Source: Peptacetobacter hominis
GTDB lineage: Bacteria > Bacillota > Clostridia > Peptostreptococcales > Peptostreptococcaceae
Assembly (NCBI RefSeq): GCF_006861675.1
Contig: NZ_SGJB01000003.1
Location: forward strand, 1 to 64,000
Direction: 5' to 3'
Length of the DNA: 64,000 nt
Below the pieces are notes generated by a model that was given only the letters and a program-made list of their open reading frames with translations, made no database searches and was not told the DNA's origin. Shown here piece by piece: positions 54,422 to 63,320 of this stretch (position 1 is the first letter of the stretch; every line of letters starts with the position of its first letter). The translations under genes were made by a program, and so were the position numbers.

Positions 54422-55727
54422 GGAAATCAAGGCGGGGCTGGAAACTACTGAGAAAGGCGGTGTCCGTCAGAGCATACGGAACTGCCTGACCGTATTCCAG
54501 CGTGCCCCGCTGCTTTCCGGGGCTATCGCATACAACATCCTGACCGACCGCAAGGACATCATAAAGCCCATCGGCTTCCACAGAGAAAGCACCGCCCTGA
54601 ATGATACGGATATGAAGTATCTTCTTCTCTATCTGGAAGAAACCTACGGGCTTACCAATGAGAAGAAGATTGATAACGCCATCGGGATTGTGGCGAATGA
54701 AAACAAGTACCATCCCATCCGGGACTATCTTAATACCCTTGTGTGGGACGGGACAGAACGAAACCCTTTCTGCCTGCGGCACTTTCTGGGGGCTGACGCA
54801 GACGATTACACCTATGAAGCGTTGAAGCTGTTCCTGCTGGGTGCAATCTCACGAGCCTTTCAGCCGGGATGCAAGTTTGAAATCATGCTCTGTCTGGTAG
54901 GCGGTCAGGGGGCTGGCAAGTCCACCTTCTTCCGTCTGCTGGCAATCCGGGATGAGTGGTTCTCCGATGATTTGCGGAAGCTGGACGATGACAATGTGTA
55001 CCGCAAGCTACAAGGTCACTGGATTATCGAAATGTCGGAAATGATGGCAACCGCCAACGCCAAGAGCATTGAGGAAATCAAGTCATTTTTAAGCCGGCAG
55101 AAAGAGGTTTACAAGATACCCTATGAAACCCACCCGGCAGACCGTCCTCGTCAGTGCGTGTTTGGCGGCACTTCCAATGCCCTTGATTTTCTTCCCCTTG
55201 ACCGTTCCGGCAACCGCCGCTTTATCCCCGTCATGGTGTACCCGGAGCAAGCCGAGGTTCACATTTTGGAGGACGAAGCTGCTTCCAGAGCCTATATCGA
55301 GCAGATGTGGGCGGAAACGATGGAGATTTACCGAAGCGGCAGGTTCAAGCTGGCTTTCAGCCCCGCCATGCAGCGGTATCTCAAAGAACACCAGCGGGAT
55401 TTTATGCCGGAGGACACCAAAGCCGGAATGATACAGGCGTATCTTGATAAGTACACCGGGAGCATGGTCTGTTCCAAGCAGCTCTACAAGGAAGCCTTGA
55501 ACCATGCCTTTGACGAACCGAAGCAATGGGAAATCCGGGAAATCAACGAGATTATGAACCAGAGCATTGACCGCTGGCGGTACTTCCCGAACCCAAGAAT
55601 GTTTTCAGAATATGGCAGACAAAAGGGCTGGGAGCGTGAAAACCCGGCAACTGACTCCAGCAACCTGTCTGAAAAAACGGTGGACGGTTTTGTGGAGGTC
55701 ACAGAACAGATGGAGCTTCCATTCTGA
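54390..55727 (+). CDS. VapE-like P-loop ATPase
   Basis: A 445-residue protein of the virulence-associated E/phage P4-type helicase group. Walker A is GGQGAGKSTFFRL (about 171-183), followed by the acidic stretch WIIEMSEMM and later FLPLDRSGNRRFIPV. The upstream TTG (54333) would overlap the primase gene by 89 bases; I favour ATG 54390. It probably drives excised-element replication with the CHC2 protein. Confidence 0.87.
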   Translation: MNAMSPPQSIEEIKAGLETTEKGGVRQSIRNCLTVFQRAPLLSGAIAYNILTDRKDIIKPIGFHRESTALNDTDMKYLLLYLEETYGLTNEKKIDNAIGIVANENKYHPIRDYLNTLVWDGTERNPFCLRHFLGADADDYTYEALKLFLLGAISRAFQPGCKFEIMLCLVGGQGAGKSTFFRLLAIRDEWFSDDLRKLDDDNVYRKLQGHWIIEMSEMMATANAKSIEEIKSFLSRQKEVYKIPYETHPADRPRQCVFGGTSNALDFLPLDRSGNRRFIPVMVYPEQAEVHILEDEAASRAYIEQMWAETMEIYRSGRFKLAFSPAMQRYLKEHQRDFMPEDTKAGMIQAYLDKYTGSMVCSKQLYKEALNHAFDEPKQWEIREINEIMNQSIDRWRYFPNPRMFSEYGRQKGWERENPATDSSNLSEKTVDGFVEVTEQMELPF

Positions 55728-55734
55728 AAATGAC

Positions 55735-55924
55735 AGCCCGTTGCACCCCCTGTTGCTATCCCGTTGCCGAGCCGGTTGCCGGGGAAAATCCCATAACTGC
55801 GGGCTTTTCTCCCTTATAACAACCAAAACAACAGAAAAATAAAAGAAAAGTATAAATAGTAACCATCGCCAGATTGAGATTGTTTGCAAGGTCTTTTGAA
55901 GCCCGTTGCCGGACTTCGTTGCCG
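55735..55924 (+). repeat. GTTGCC short repeats between the VapE-like and xis genes
   Basis: Copies or near copies of CCCGTTGCC occur at 55736-55744, 55760-55768, 55772-55780, 55902-55910 and 55917-55923. The gap holds no gene. They might be binding sites for Xis, integrase or a replication protein. Confidence 0.5.
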
Positions 55925-55968
55925 ACACCCTCTGTCTGGCTATTTTCATGCATGGAGGATAACTGCCT

Positions 55969-56202
55969 ATGGCGAATAATAAGCTGAATATTGAAGGAAA
56001 AAATTACTCGGATATTCCAGTGTGGCGTAGATATACGCTTACCATTGAGGAAGCAGCCAGATATTATCATATCGGCGAAGGAAAATTGAGAACGCTTATT
56101 GACACACATCCCAATGAGGATTTTTATGTGATGAACGGCAATCGTGCCCTCATTAAGCGTGAGAAATTTGAGAGGTATCTGGATCAGGCTACTGTTGTGT
56201 AA
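55969..56202 (+). CDS. xis: Excisionase (Tn916 Xis family)
   Basis: A 77-residue small DNA-binding protein with the MerR-like helix TIEEAARYYHIGEGKLRTLI and the C-terminal NRALIKREKFERYL, as in Tn916-type excisionases. It lies upstream of the integrase gene in the usual order. The upstream ribosome binding site GGAGG has good spacing. Confidence 0.9.
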   Translation: MANNKLNIEGKNYSDIPVWRRYTLTIEEAARYYHIGEGKLRTLIDTHPNEDFYVMNGNRALIKREKFERYLDQATVV

Positions 56203-56313
56203 ACAGAGCTGACAGATTTACCGATTTCACATGATATAACTATGCGGAGAGCTGAATTTGTGCTATGATAAGAGTGCAAGTCTGGCTCTCTTTTTTTGAA
56301 AGGAGAGTTCACG

Positions 56314-57514
56314 ATGAGTGAGAAAAGACGAGATAACCGTAATCGGATTTTGCGAGAGGGCGAGTACCAGCGTAAAGATGGGAGGTATCGGTTCCGCTAT
56401 ATTGATGAGGACGGAAAAGAGAAAAATGTATACAGTTGGCGTTTGGACAAGAATGATCCAATGCCAAAAGGGAAGAAGCGGGAGCCTTCCCTGCGTGAGA
56501 AAGAAAAACAGATTGAAGCGGATTTGTTTGACCGTATCGTAACCAACGGTGGCAACTATACTGTTTTGGAACTGGTAGAAAAGTATGTTTCATTGAAAAC
56601 AGGAGTTCGTCACAATACGGTTGCCGGATATAAAACGGTCATCAATATGCTGAAAAAAGAGAGTTTTTGGGAATCTGCGAATTGATAAGGTGCGTTTGTC
56701 AGACGCCAAGGCATGGTTGACTAAGCTCCAACAAATTGATGGGCGGGGATACAGTTCCATTCATTCTATCCGGGGAGTCCTCAGACCAGCATTTCAGATG
56801 GCGGTAGACGAAGATTTGCTTCGTAAAAATCCATTTGAATTTGAGCTTGCATCCGTCATTGTCAATGATTCTGTTACCAGAGAAGCGATTACCCGAAAGC
56901 AGCAGAGAGATTTGCTAAAGTTTATTCAGGAAGATAAACATTTTAGCAGATACTATGATGCAATCTATATTCTTTTTCACACAGGGCTTCGTATCTCAGA
57001 GTTCTGTGGACTGACGGTTTCAGAAATCGAGTTTGGAGAAATGCGTATCAAGGTAGACCATCAGTTACAGCGTACTGCACAGATGCAGTATGTAATTGAA
57101 GAACCAAAAACTGACAAAGGCATCCGCTATGTGCCGATGACGAAAGCTGTCGCAGCGTGTTTTCGCAGAATCATTGCCAACCGCAAGACACCAAAAGTTG
57201 AACCGATGGTGGAAGGATGTGCAGGATTTTTGTTTCTGGATAAAAACGATATGCCGATGGTTGCCCTTCACTGGGAAAAGTATCTGGAGCATATCATTCA
57301 GAAATACAACAGGATTTACCGTATCCAGATGCCGAAAGTTACCCCTCATGTATGCAGGCACACCTTTTGCTCTAATATGGCAAAATCCGGGATGAATCCG
57401 AAAACCTTGCAGTATATCATGGGTCACGCAGACATCAGTGTAACCTTGAACACTTACACCCATGTGAATTTTGATGATGCAAAGGAAGAAGTATATCGGA
57501 TAGCGAATAGTTAA
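56314..57514 (+). pseudogene. int: Tn916-type tyrosine integrase with a one-base frameshift
   Basis: The integrase begins MSEKRRDNRNRIL behind AAAGGAGAG at 56314 and, with the N-terminal arm-binding domain, runs to a stop at 56685. Removing one T from TTTTT (56664-56668) restores the frame into ESFGNLRIDKVRLSDAK and the rest of the protein to 57514, about 400 residues. The catalytic domain is complete: Arg in TGLRISEF, HVCRHTF, and GHADISVTLNTY with the nucleophile Tyr. The lesion probably stops integration and excision by this copy, unless it is a sequencing error or slippage corrects it. Confidence 0.85.
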
Positions 57515-57522
57515 AAAAGCCC

Positions 57523-57560
57523 GTTGGTAAGGACGCTTGCTTTACCAATGGATTTACCAA
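57523..57560 (+). repeat. Subterminal repeats at the right end of the element
   Basis: TTTACCAATGGATTTACCAA (57541-57560) matches the left-end copy at 45414-45433. TTGGTAA at 57523-57529 is an inverted copy and could pair with TTTACCAA. They may bind integrase or end int transcription. Confidence 0.5.
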
Positions 57561-57699
57561 GATTGCAGGGAAAAACATAAGAAAATATGAGAAGATTTGA
57601 GAAGATACCTTGAAAAGAAAGGAAAACTCAAAAGTCGGAAAACCCTGAAATATCAAGCGTTTGAGAAGAAATACAAGACTTAAATGGAGATATAAAAAG

Positions 57700-58158
57700 A
57701 TGATTAGAGTATTATTTATCTGCCACGGTAACATCTGCCGTTCACCGATGGCTGAATTTGTTCTAAAGGACATGGTAGAAAAAAGAAACATAGCTGACAG
57801 ATTCCATATAGAATCAGCAGCGACAAGTAGAGAAGAAATAGGAAATCCGGTACATACTGGGACAAGAAACAAACTTGCACAGTACGGAATATCTACATCA
57901 GGAAAATACGCAAGACAGGTAACTAAAAAAGACTACAAAGAATATGACTATCTGCTTGTAATGGATGATAGGAATGTAACAAATATAAAAAAGATAACTG
58001 GTGAGGACAAGGATAAAAAAATATACAAACTTCTTGAATTTGCAGGAAGCAAAAGAGATATAGCAGATCCTTGGTACACAGGAAATTTTGATGTTACATA
58101 TGATGATATAGTTGAAGGCTGCGAGGCTTTTCTTAAACATATTGAAAAAAGTGAGTAG
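57700..58158 (+). CDS. Low-molecular-weight phosphotyrosine protein phosphatase
   Basis: A 152-residue phosphatase with the P-loop CHGNICRS (CX5R, residues 9-16) and the general-acid region DPWYTGNFD. It removes phosphate from tyrosine residues, often in polysaccharide control or stress. The element supplies the ATG and GGAGAT at 57685-57690; a second 5' stub lies at 45304. Left of it ends the mobile element, right of it host-like codon use returns. Confidence 0.92.
   Translation: MIRVLFICHGNICRSPMAEFVLKDMVEKRNIADRFHIESAATSREEIGNPVHTGTRNKLAQYGISTSGKYARQVTKKDYKEYDYLLVMDDRNVTNIKKITGEDKDKKIYKLLEFAGSKRDIADPWYTGNFDVTYDDIVEGCEAFLKHIEKSE
57708..57743 (+). repeat. Right att-like repeat
   Basis: AGTATTATTT and the following codons of the phosphatase P-loop align with 45312-45347. 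The crossover should lie inside this stretch. Confidence 0.6.
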
Positions 58159-58216
58159 AATTTACTGCAAATATAATTTTAAGGTATAAAATTAGTGGTT
58201 ATTAATTTTAAAATTA

Positions 58217-58255
58217 AAAAATCCGTTGTCTAGATTAAGGGCAGCGGATTTTTTA
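58217..58255 (+). terminator. Terminator of the phosphatase gene
   Basis: AATCCGTTG pairs with CAGCGGATT (one G-U) and is followed by TTTTATT. Confidence 0.8.
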
Positions 58256-58373
58256 TTATAAACAATAGTGGTTTCAGCATTTACAAACTAATGTCACTAT
58301 CTCCTGATGCCAAAGATGTCATTTCTTAAAATTGAAAACGATTGCTTGGGGCAATATAATAAAATCATAGAAA

Positions 58374-58385
58374 ATGACATGTCAT
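58374..58385 (+). promoter_or_regulatory. Palindrome upstream of mtlA
   Basis: ATGACATGTCAT is a perfect 12-base palindrome 33 bases before the mtlA start. A related GATGTCAT lies at 58314-58321. A TATAAT at 58354-58359 precedes it. It may be an operator; the regulator is not in the window. Confidence 0.45.
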
Positions 58386-58418
58386 AAAATTATTCATATA
58401 TAACAGGAGGATAAATTT

Positions 58419-59807
58419 ATGAAAGAAAAAATTCAGGTGATGGGGCGTTTCCTGAGTGGAATGGTAATGCCTGTCATTGGGGCATTTATAGCATGGGGAC
58501 TTATAACAGCACTTTTTATAGAAACAGGATGGCTTCCAAATGAGAAGCTTGCGGAACTTGTATCGCCGATGTCTACATATCTATTACCACTTCTTATAGC
58601 TTATACTGGTGGAAAAATGATACACGACACAAGAGGTGGAGTAATAGGGGCAATAGCTACTATGGGTGTAATAGTAGGAGCAGATATACCGATGTTTATG
58701 GGAGCGATGATAGTTGGACCTTTATCAGCTTGGATAATGAAAAAATTCGACCAGGCTATAGATGGAAAAGTAAAAGCAGGATTTGAAATGCTTGTAAACA
58801 ACTTCTCACTGGGAATACTAGGTGCAATACTTGCTGTAATTGCAATGCTTGGTGTAACACCACTTGTATCAGCACTTAACTCAGCTATGGAAGCGGGAGT
58901 AAACTTCTTCGTTCAGAGAAACTTACTTCCACTTGCAAGTATACTTATAGAGCCTGCGAAGGTATTATTCCTTAACAATGCTATAAACCATGGAATATTC
59001 TCACCAATGGGAATACAGCAGATTGAAGAATTTGGAAAATCAGTGTTCTTCCTTCTTGAAGCAAACCCTGGTCCTGGTATAGGTATACTTCTTGCGTACT
59101 GTCTTGCAGGTAAAGGATCTGCAAAAAGTTCAGCTCCTGGAGCAGCTATAATACATTTCTTTGGTGGTATACACGAAATATACTTCCCATATATACTAAT
59201 GAACCCTGTACTTATACTTGCAGCAATAGCAGGTGGAGCAACAGGAGTATTCGTAAACGTTCTTCTTGGTTCAGGACTAACAGCTCCTGCATCACCAGGT
59301 AGCATAATAGCTATACTTGCTATGTGTCCAAAAGGTGGATATATACCAGTGCTTGCAGGTGTTCTGTCAGCAGGTGCAGTATCATTTGCAATAGCTCTTC
59401 CAATATTAAAGCTTACTGGAAAAGATGGAGATATAGAAGAATCTCAGAAGAAAATGCAGGAAATGAAACAGGAAAGTAAAGGTATAAAAGTTGAAAATGA
59501 AGTATCTGAGGTTAAAAAATCAGCCTCTGAAGTAAATAAAATAGTATTTGCATGTGATGCAGGTATGGGATCAAGTGCAATGGGAGCTACAGTTCTACGC
59601 AAAAAGCTTAAAGAAGCAGGAGTGGATGTTGAAGTTGTTCATTCGCCGGTTTCATCAATACCAGCAGATGCAGACCTTGTTGTAACTCACAACGAACTTG
59701 GAGAAAGAGCAAAACACAGTAATCCAAATGCACAGATAGTTCTAATACAGAACTTCCTTGGTGCTCCGGAATACGATGAAATAGTTAAACAGCTTACGGA
59801 AAAATAA
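58419..59807 (+). CDS. mtlA: PTS mannitol-type transporter EIICB
   Basis: A 462-residue PTS permease. Residues 1-335 form the EIIC domain with about eight helices and the substrate motif [12 protein letters not shown] charged linker leads to the EIIB domain (about 370-462) with the phosphorylated Cys in [11 protein letters not shown]. There is no fused EIIA. It imports and phosphorylates a hexitol, by similarity mannitol. The partners mtlF (EIIA), mtlD and mtlR are absent here, so they must lie elsewhere. AGGAGG precedes the ATG; a terminator follows. Confidence 0.92.
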   Translation: MKEKIQVMGRFLSGMVMPVIGAFIAWGLITALFIETGWLPNEKLAELVSPMSTYLLPLLIAYTGGKMIHDTRGGVIGAIATMGVIVGADIPMFMGAMIVGPLSAWIMKKFDQAIDGKVKAGFEMLVNNFSLGILGAILAVIAMLGVTPLVSALNSAMEAGVNFFVQRNLLPLASILIEPAKVLFLNNAINHGIFSPMGIQQIEEFGKSVFFLLEANPGPGIGILLAYCLAGKGSAKSSAPGAAIIHFFGGIHEIYFPYILMNPVLILAAIAGGATGVFVNVLLGSGLTAPASPGSIIAILAMCPKGGYIPVLAGVLSAGAVSFAIALPILKLTGKDGDIEESQKKMQEMKQESKGIKVENEVSEVKKSASEVNKIVFACDAGMGSSAMGATVLRKKLKEAGVDVEVVHSPVSSIPADADLVVTHNELGERAKHSNPNAQIVLIQNFLGAPEYDEIVKQLTEK

Positions 59808-59815
59808 ATGAAAAA

Positions 59816-59847
59816 AACTCTCTGTATATTTGCAGAGAGTTTTTTAT
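59816..59847. terminator. Bidirectional terminator
   Basis: AACTCTCTG pairs with CAGAGAGTT, with an A-run on the left and TTTTTT on the right. It ends mtlA and, on the other strand, the permease gene. Confidence 0.88.
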
Positions 59848-59854
59848 CATTTTA

Positions 59855-62509
59855 TTATTCTGATTCTCTAAGTCGTTCAACTATAGTTGCTTTTGATACA
59901 AAGTGATAGATTATTATAGGTATAATTAACCCAAGAATCATAAAAATAACAAGTAATAATATTATAGGTATTATAGTAAAATTATATGTAAAAAACCATA
60001 ACATATTTTCCATTGAAGAACCTATAAATGGTCCTATAATGATAGTTATAATAATAGAAGCAAATCCTGTTCCAATTACGTAATATATTCCTTCATAGAT
60101 AAGCATTTTTCTAAGTTGTTTTCCAGTCATGCCAACGGATTGAAGCATAGCAAATTCACGTTTTCTTGATAAGATACTTGTAAGTACAGCATTGAAAAAG
60201 TTTAAAATCCCTACAACACCAACTATGAAACATAAAGTTCCACCCCGTATAACAAACATAGAACGAAAACTTTCAAATTCAGATTTATAGGATTCTTTAC
60301 TTTCATAATCAAGTTCAGGATGTTGGTTTTTTGTATAATCAGAAAGAAATTTCTCTATTTCCGTATTCGATTTATCTGTAGAGTTAAATGTATAATACAT
60401 AACATTATCTGTACCAGAATCCTGTATAAAATTATCGCTATTAAGAACAAACTCATTTGAACCATAGTAACGATAATCCAATGCCGATGGAATGGTTACT
60501 ATAGCAGCGACTGTATATTCAACATCCCTATATTTTTTAGCTCGTTCTCTCCATTTAGGAACTTCATCAAGATTAACATCATCTGTGTAAATTTCTCCTG
60601 TATCTGGGTTATAGTATTCCAATTCATCTACATAGCGAAGTTTAACTGTATCGCCCAATTTTGCCCAATTACTTTCAGGTATGAGTTTATTATAATCATC
60701 CTCCATATAAACAGCGGCAATATATTTTTTATTAGAATCACGTAATTTTGTAATATCTCCAGAATGTACTTTCAGCTGATCCAGTATAAAGGAATCCATT
60801 CCATAAAGTTGAGCCTTATCAACTAACATACCATCAGATGTCTTTTGTTTGTTTTTTAAATTTGTTTTAATTTCATCAGAACTTAACCATGAGCTGTTGA
60901 ATTTTCTATAGTAATCTTCTGTTATAAATTGATATATAGGAGAAGTTTTTCCATAAACCTTACCTTTGCCAGTAATTCCATCAAGTGAAGAAATATCATC
61001 AATACTATCTGTATCAAGTGAAGCATCAGTATCAAAGAAACCTTCTGATTGAAAATATGAGGAATCAGCAACTATAAAGTCAGTTGCTACAAAATTTGAT
61101 AAATACTTATCCATGTTAAAACTTTTAGTAAATATAACAGTGAAATTCAATAGAATAACTGCAAGTGAAAGAGAAAGTATTGTTATAATAGTTTTTCCTT
61201 TATTACGACCAAGATTTGACATTGCCATTGAAGTCAAAGAAACTTTTCCTCTTGATTTTTTCGATTTTTTCCTGATATTATTTACCTCTGTATATTTTAC
61301 GGCTTCTATTGGTGATACTTTTGCAGCTATTTTTCCAGGTCGCCTACATGAAATGATAACAGTAAAAAGTGCAAACAGAGTTGAAGCTATAAATATAACA
61401 GGATTTATAGAAACAGTATTTATAATTGAATCAAGCTGTGAAATTATAATAGGTGTGAGAGCAGAGCCAATAAACCATCCGACAACAAGACCAACAGGAA
61501 TTCCGATAATACATATCATCATAGCCTGATAAATAATAATTTTTTTTATCTGTTTAGGAGTTGTTCCTATTGTTTTCAATAACCCGTAGAAGCGTATATC
61601 ATTCACTACAGATATCTGAAATACATTATAAATTATAAGATATCCCGTAAATATAATAATAGAAATAATGGCTATTATACCCATTAGAGTAACTGGATCT
61701 GCATTTTCGAAAAACTGAGATGAACTATATCCCCAGTTTTCCCCAGTTGAAATATAATTATCAGCTTTTTTTTCATTCTGATAACCATGATTATGAAGAA
61801 CCTGTTTTATATTTTTATTTATATTAATTGAGTTTTTGAACATTACATCAAGATTCCAGGTACCTGTCATACCATCTTTAGCATATCCAGGAATAAGTCC
61901 TACCTCACTATAAATTTTTTCAGCTCTACTTTGAGGAATTAGAATATGATTTGCTATGATAGCCTCGTCATATTCCCACCATCCACACAGTGTGAAAGTT
62001 TCTGTGACTGTATGACCATCAACATCGAATGTAACAGTAAACTGTTTACCTAATTCTGGTTTTATACCCAGCAATTGTAAAACCTTTGTATCTGTAGCTG
62101 CTTCATTTGTACCTTCTTTTGGAAGTCTTCCCTTTATGGGATCACAATACATAAAATGTGCCTGATTGGCATCTGAATAGCCTATTTCAACATGAGATTT
62201 ATTAAAAGGGATTTCTTTTGGCATTCCTACAAATCTACGCATTCCCCATTCTTTTATAAGTGAATCTGTCTTTAATTCATTAAATTGTTCTTCAGTAAGA
62301 TACTTAAAAGTACCATGATTCCATCCACCACATTGACGAAAATTATATTGTTGAAAACCATCATTTATAGAAACAGCAATTGTAAATAATGATGTAAATA
62401 ATATCGTAGTAAGAGCAATTGCAAAAGCTGCTACTATATTTCTATTTCTGGAGAATTTAAATTGTTTAAAACTAAGATTACGTATGCATTGTTTATTTTT
62501 AACTTTCAT
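59855..62509 (-). CDS. FtsX-type ABC transporter permease
   Basis: An 884-residue membrane protein. A basic N-terminus leads into helix one (about 26-48), then a large outside domain (about 50-275). An FtsX block of three helices (about 285-405) is followed by a fourth helix near 437 and a second outside domain (about 460-760). A last FtsX block ends the protein. Two FtsX blocks in one chain suit a MacB-like or antimicrobial-peptide-sensing permease. It lies 11 bases after the ATPase gene and below a sensor kinase gene, as in peptide-resistance modules. AGGAGGTATC precedes the ATG. Confidence 0.88.
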   Translation of the reverse strand: MKVKNKQCIRNLSFKQFKFSRNRNIVAAFAIALTTILFTSLFTIAVSINDGFQQYNFRQCGGWNHGTFKYLTEEQFNELKTDSLIKEWGMRRFVGMPKEIPFNKSHVEIGYSDANQAHFMYCDPIKGRLPKEGTNEAATDTKVLQLLGIKPELGKQFTVTFDVDGHTVTETFTLCGWWEYDEAIIANHILIPQSRAEKIYSEVGLIPGYAKDGMTGTWNLDVMFKNSININKNIKQVLHNHGYQNEKKADNYISTGENWGYSSSQFFENADPVTLMGIIAIISIIIFTGYLIIYNVFQISVVNDIRFYGLLKTIGTTPKQIKKIIIYQAMMICIIGIPVGLVVGWFIGSALTPIIISQLDSIINTVSINPVIFIASTLFALFTVIISCRRPGKIAAKVSPIEAVKYTEVNNIRKKSKKSRGKVSLTSMAMSNLGRNKGKTIITILSLSLAVILLNFTVIFTKSFNMDKYLSNFVATDFIVADSSYFQSEGFFDTDASLDTDSIDDISSLDGITGKGKVYGKTSPIYQFITEDYYRKFNSSWLSSDEIKTNLKNKQKTSDGMLVDKAQLYGMDSFILDQLKVHSGDITKLRDSNKKYIAAVYMEDDYNKLIPESNWAKLGDTVKLRYVDELEYYNPDTGEIYTDDVNLDEVPKWRERAKKYRDVEYTVAAIVTIPSALDYRYYGSNEFVLNSDNFIQDSGTDNVMYYTFNSTDKSNTEIEKFLSDYTKNQHPELDYESKESYKSEFESFRSMFVIRGGTLCFIVGVVGILNFFNAVLTSILSRKREFAMLQSVGMTGKQLRKMLIYEGIYYVIGTGFASIIITIIIGPFIGSSMENMLWFFTYNFTIIPIILLLVIFMILGLIIPIIIYHFVSKATIVERLRESE

Positions 62510-62520
62510 ATTGATACCTC

Positions 62521-63189
62521 CTAGCTATTTACAATTGATCCATCTTCTATTCGTATTATACGGTCTGCAAGTTGTGCAATTTCCTCATTGTGAGTAATCA
62601 TGACAATAGTTTGAGAATACTTTTGACTTGTAACCTTAAGCAGACCAAGTACATCCTGACTTGTTTTTGAATCCAGATTTCCAGTAGGTTCATCAGCGAG
62701 AATGATGGCAGGCTTTGAAGCAAGAGCTCTTGCTATAGCAACACGTTGCTGCTGACCCCCGGAAAGATTTCCCGGCAGATTTTCAAGTTTATTTTCAAGT
62801 CCTAATGTTTCGACTATACTATTTATAAAATTCTTATCTGGGGTATTTCCATCAAGTTGTATTGGAAGGACTATATTTTCATAAACATTCAATACAGGAA
62901 CAAGGTTATAGTTTTGAAATACAAATCCTATTTTTCTGCGTCTGAATATAGTAAGAGCTTCATCTTTCAAAGAAAAAATATCATTTCCATCAACAACAAC
63001 ATTTCCAGAAGTTGGTCTATCAAGACCACCCAACATATGTAATAAAGTCGATTTACCGGAGCCGGATGTCCCTACAACAGCTACAAATTCACCTTTTTTA
63101 ACAGAAAGGCTAACTCCATTTAAAGCATAAACTGAATTTTCAGCTGAGCCATATATCTTTGTAAGATTGTTTGCCTGTAATATATTCAT
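62521..63189 (-). CDS. ABC transporter ATP-binding protein (MacB/LolD type)
   Basis: A 222-residue ATPase with Walker A GTSGSGKST (about 39-47), Q-loop FVFQNYNLVPVL, signature LSGGQQQR, Walker B IILADEPTGNLD and switch His in ITHNEE. It energises the FtsX-type permease encoded next. GGAGGTG precedes the ATG, directly after a terminator-like hairpin that separates it from the sensor kinase gene. Confidence 0.94.
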   Translation of the reverse strand: MNILQANNLTKIYGSAENSVYALNGVSLSVKKGEFVAVVGTSGSGKSTLLHMLGGLDRPTSGNVVVDGNDIFSLKDEALTIFRRRKIGFVFQNYNLVPVLNVYENIVLPIQLDGNTPDKNFINSIVETLGLENKLENLPGNLSGGQQQRVAIARALASKPAIILADEPTGNLDSKTSQDVLGLLKVTSQKYSQTIVMITHNEEIAQLADRIIRIEDGSIVNS

Positions 63190-63205
63190 AAATATGCACC
63201 TCCAT

Positions 63206-63249
63206 AAAAAAATCTGTATGTAAAGATATTATTTATCTTTATATACAGA
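63206..63249 (-). terminator. Intrinsic terminator or attenuator between kinase and transporter genes
   Basis: On the minus strand, TCTGTATATAAAGATA pairs with the following TATCTTTACATACAGA (one mismatch) and a run of seven T follows (63206-63212). It lies between the kinase stop and the ATPase ribosome binding site. Confidence 0.8.
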
Positions 63250-63320
63250 CTATCTAATAAAAATCTTTCCAAAATATTTCACATAGAAAATAAATTCTAA
63301 CACTTTTGTAAGAATTTATA

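Larger units (their letters stand above)
45312..57717 (+). mobile_element. Integrated mobilizable element (IME) of about 12.4 kb
   Basis: The segment lies between the phosphatase stub and the intact phosphatase gene. It encodes a Tn916-type integrase, Xis, a MobQ relaxase with an RSF1010-like oriT, a CHC2 primase and a VapE-like ATPase, but no type IV secretion genes. It should therefore need a helper for transfer. The backbone (49.1-56 kb) is GC-rich compared with the host, while the cargo at 46-49 kb is lower. The exact ends are uncertain within the imperfect repeats. Confidence 0.85.

Noticed and set aside
55735-55924. CRISPR array
   Set aside because: The repeats are only about 8-9 bases, unevenly spaced, and no cas gene is near; no CRISPR array was seen elsewhere in the window.
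45312-57717. Full conjugative transposon of the Tn916 or Tn1549 type
   Set aside because: Only integrase, Xis and mobilization genes are present; no VirB4, coupling protein or other conjugation genes are seen.
45312-57717. Prophage
   Set aside because: VapE and CHC2 proteins occur in phage satellites, but there are no capsid, terminase, tail or lysis genes, and a relaxase and oriT are present.
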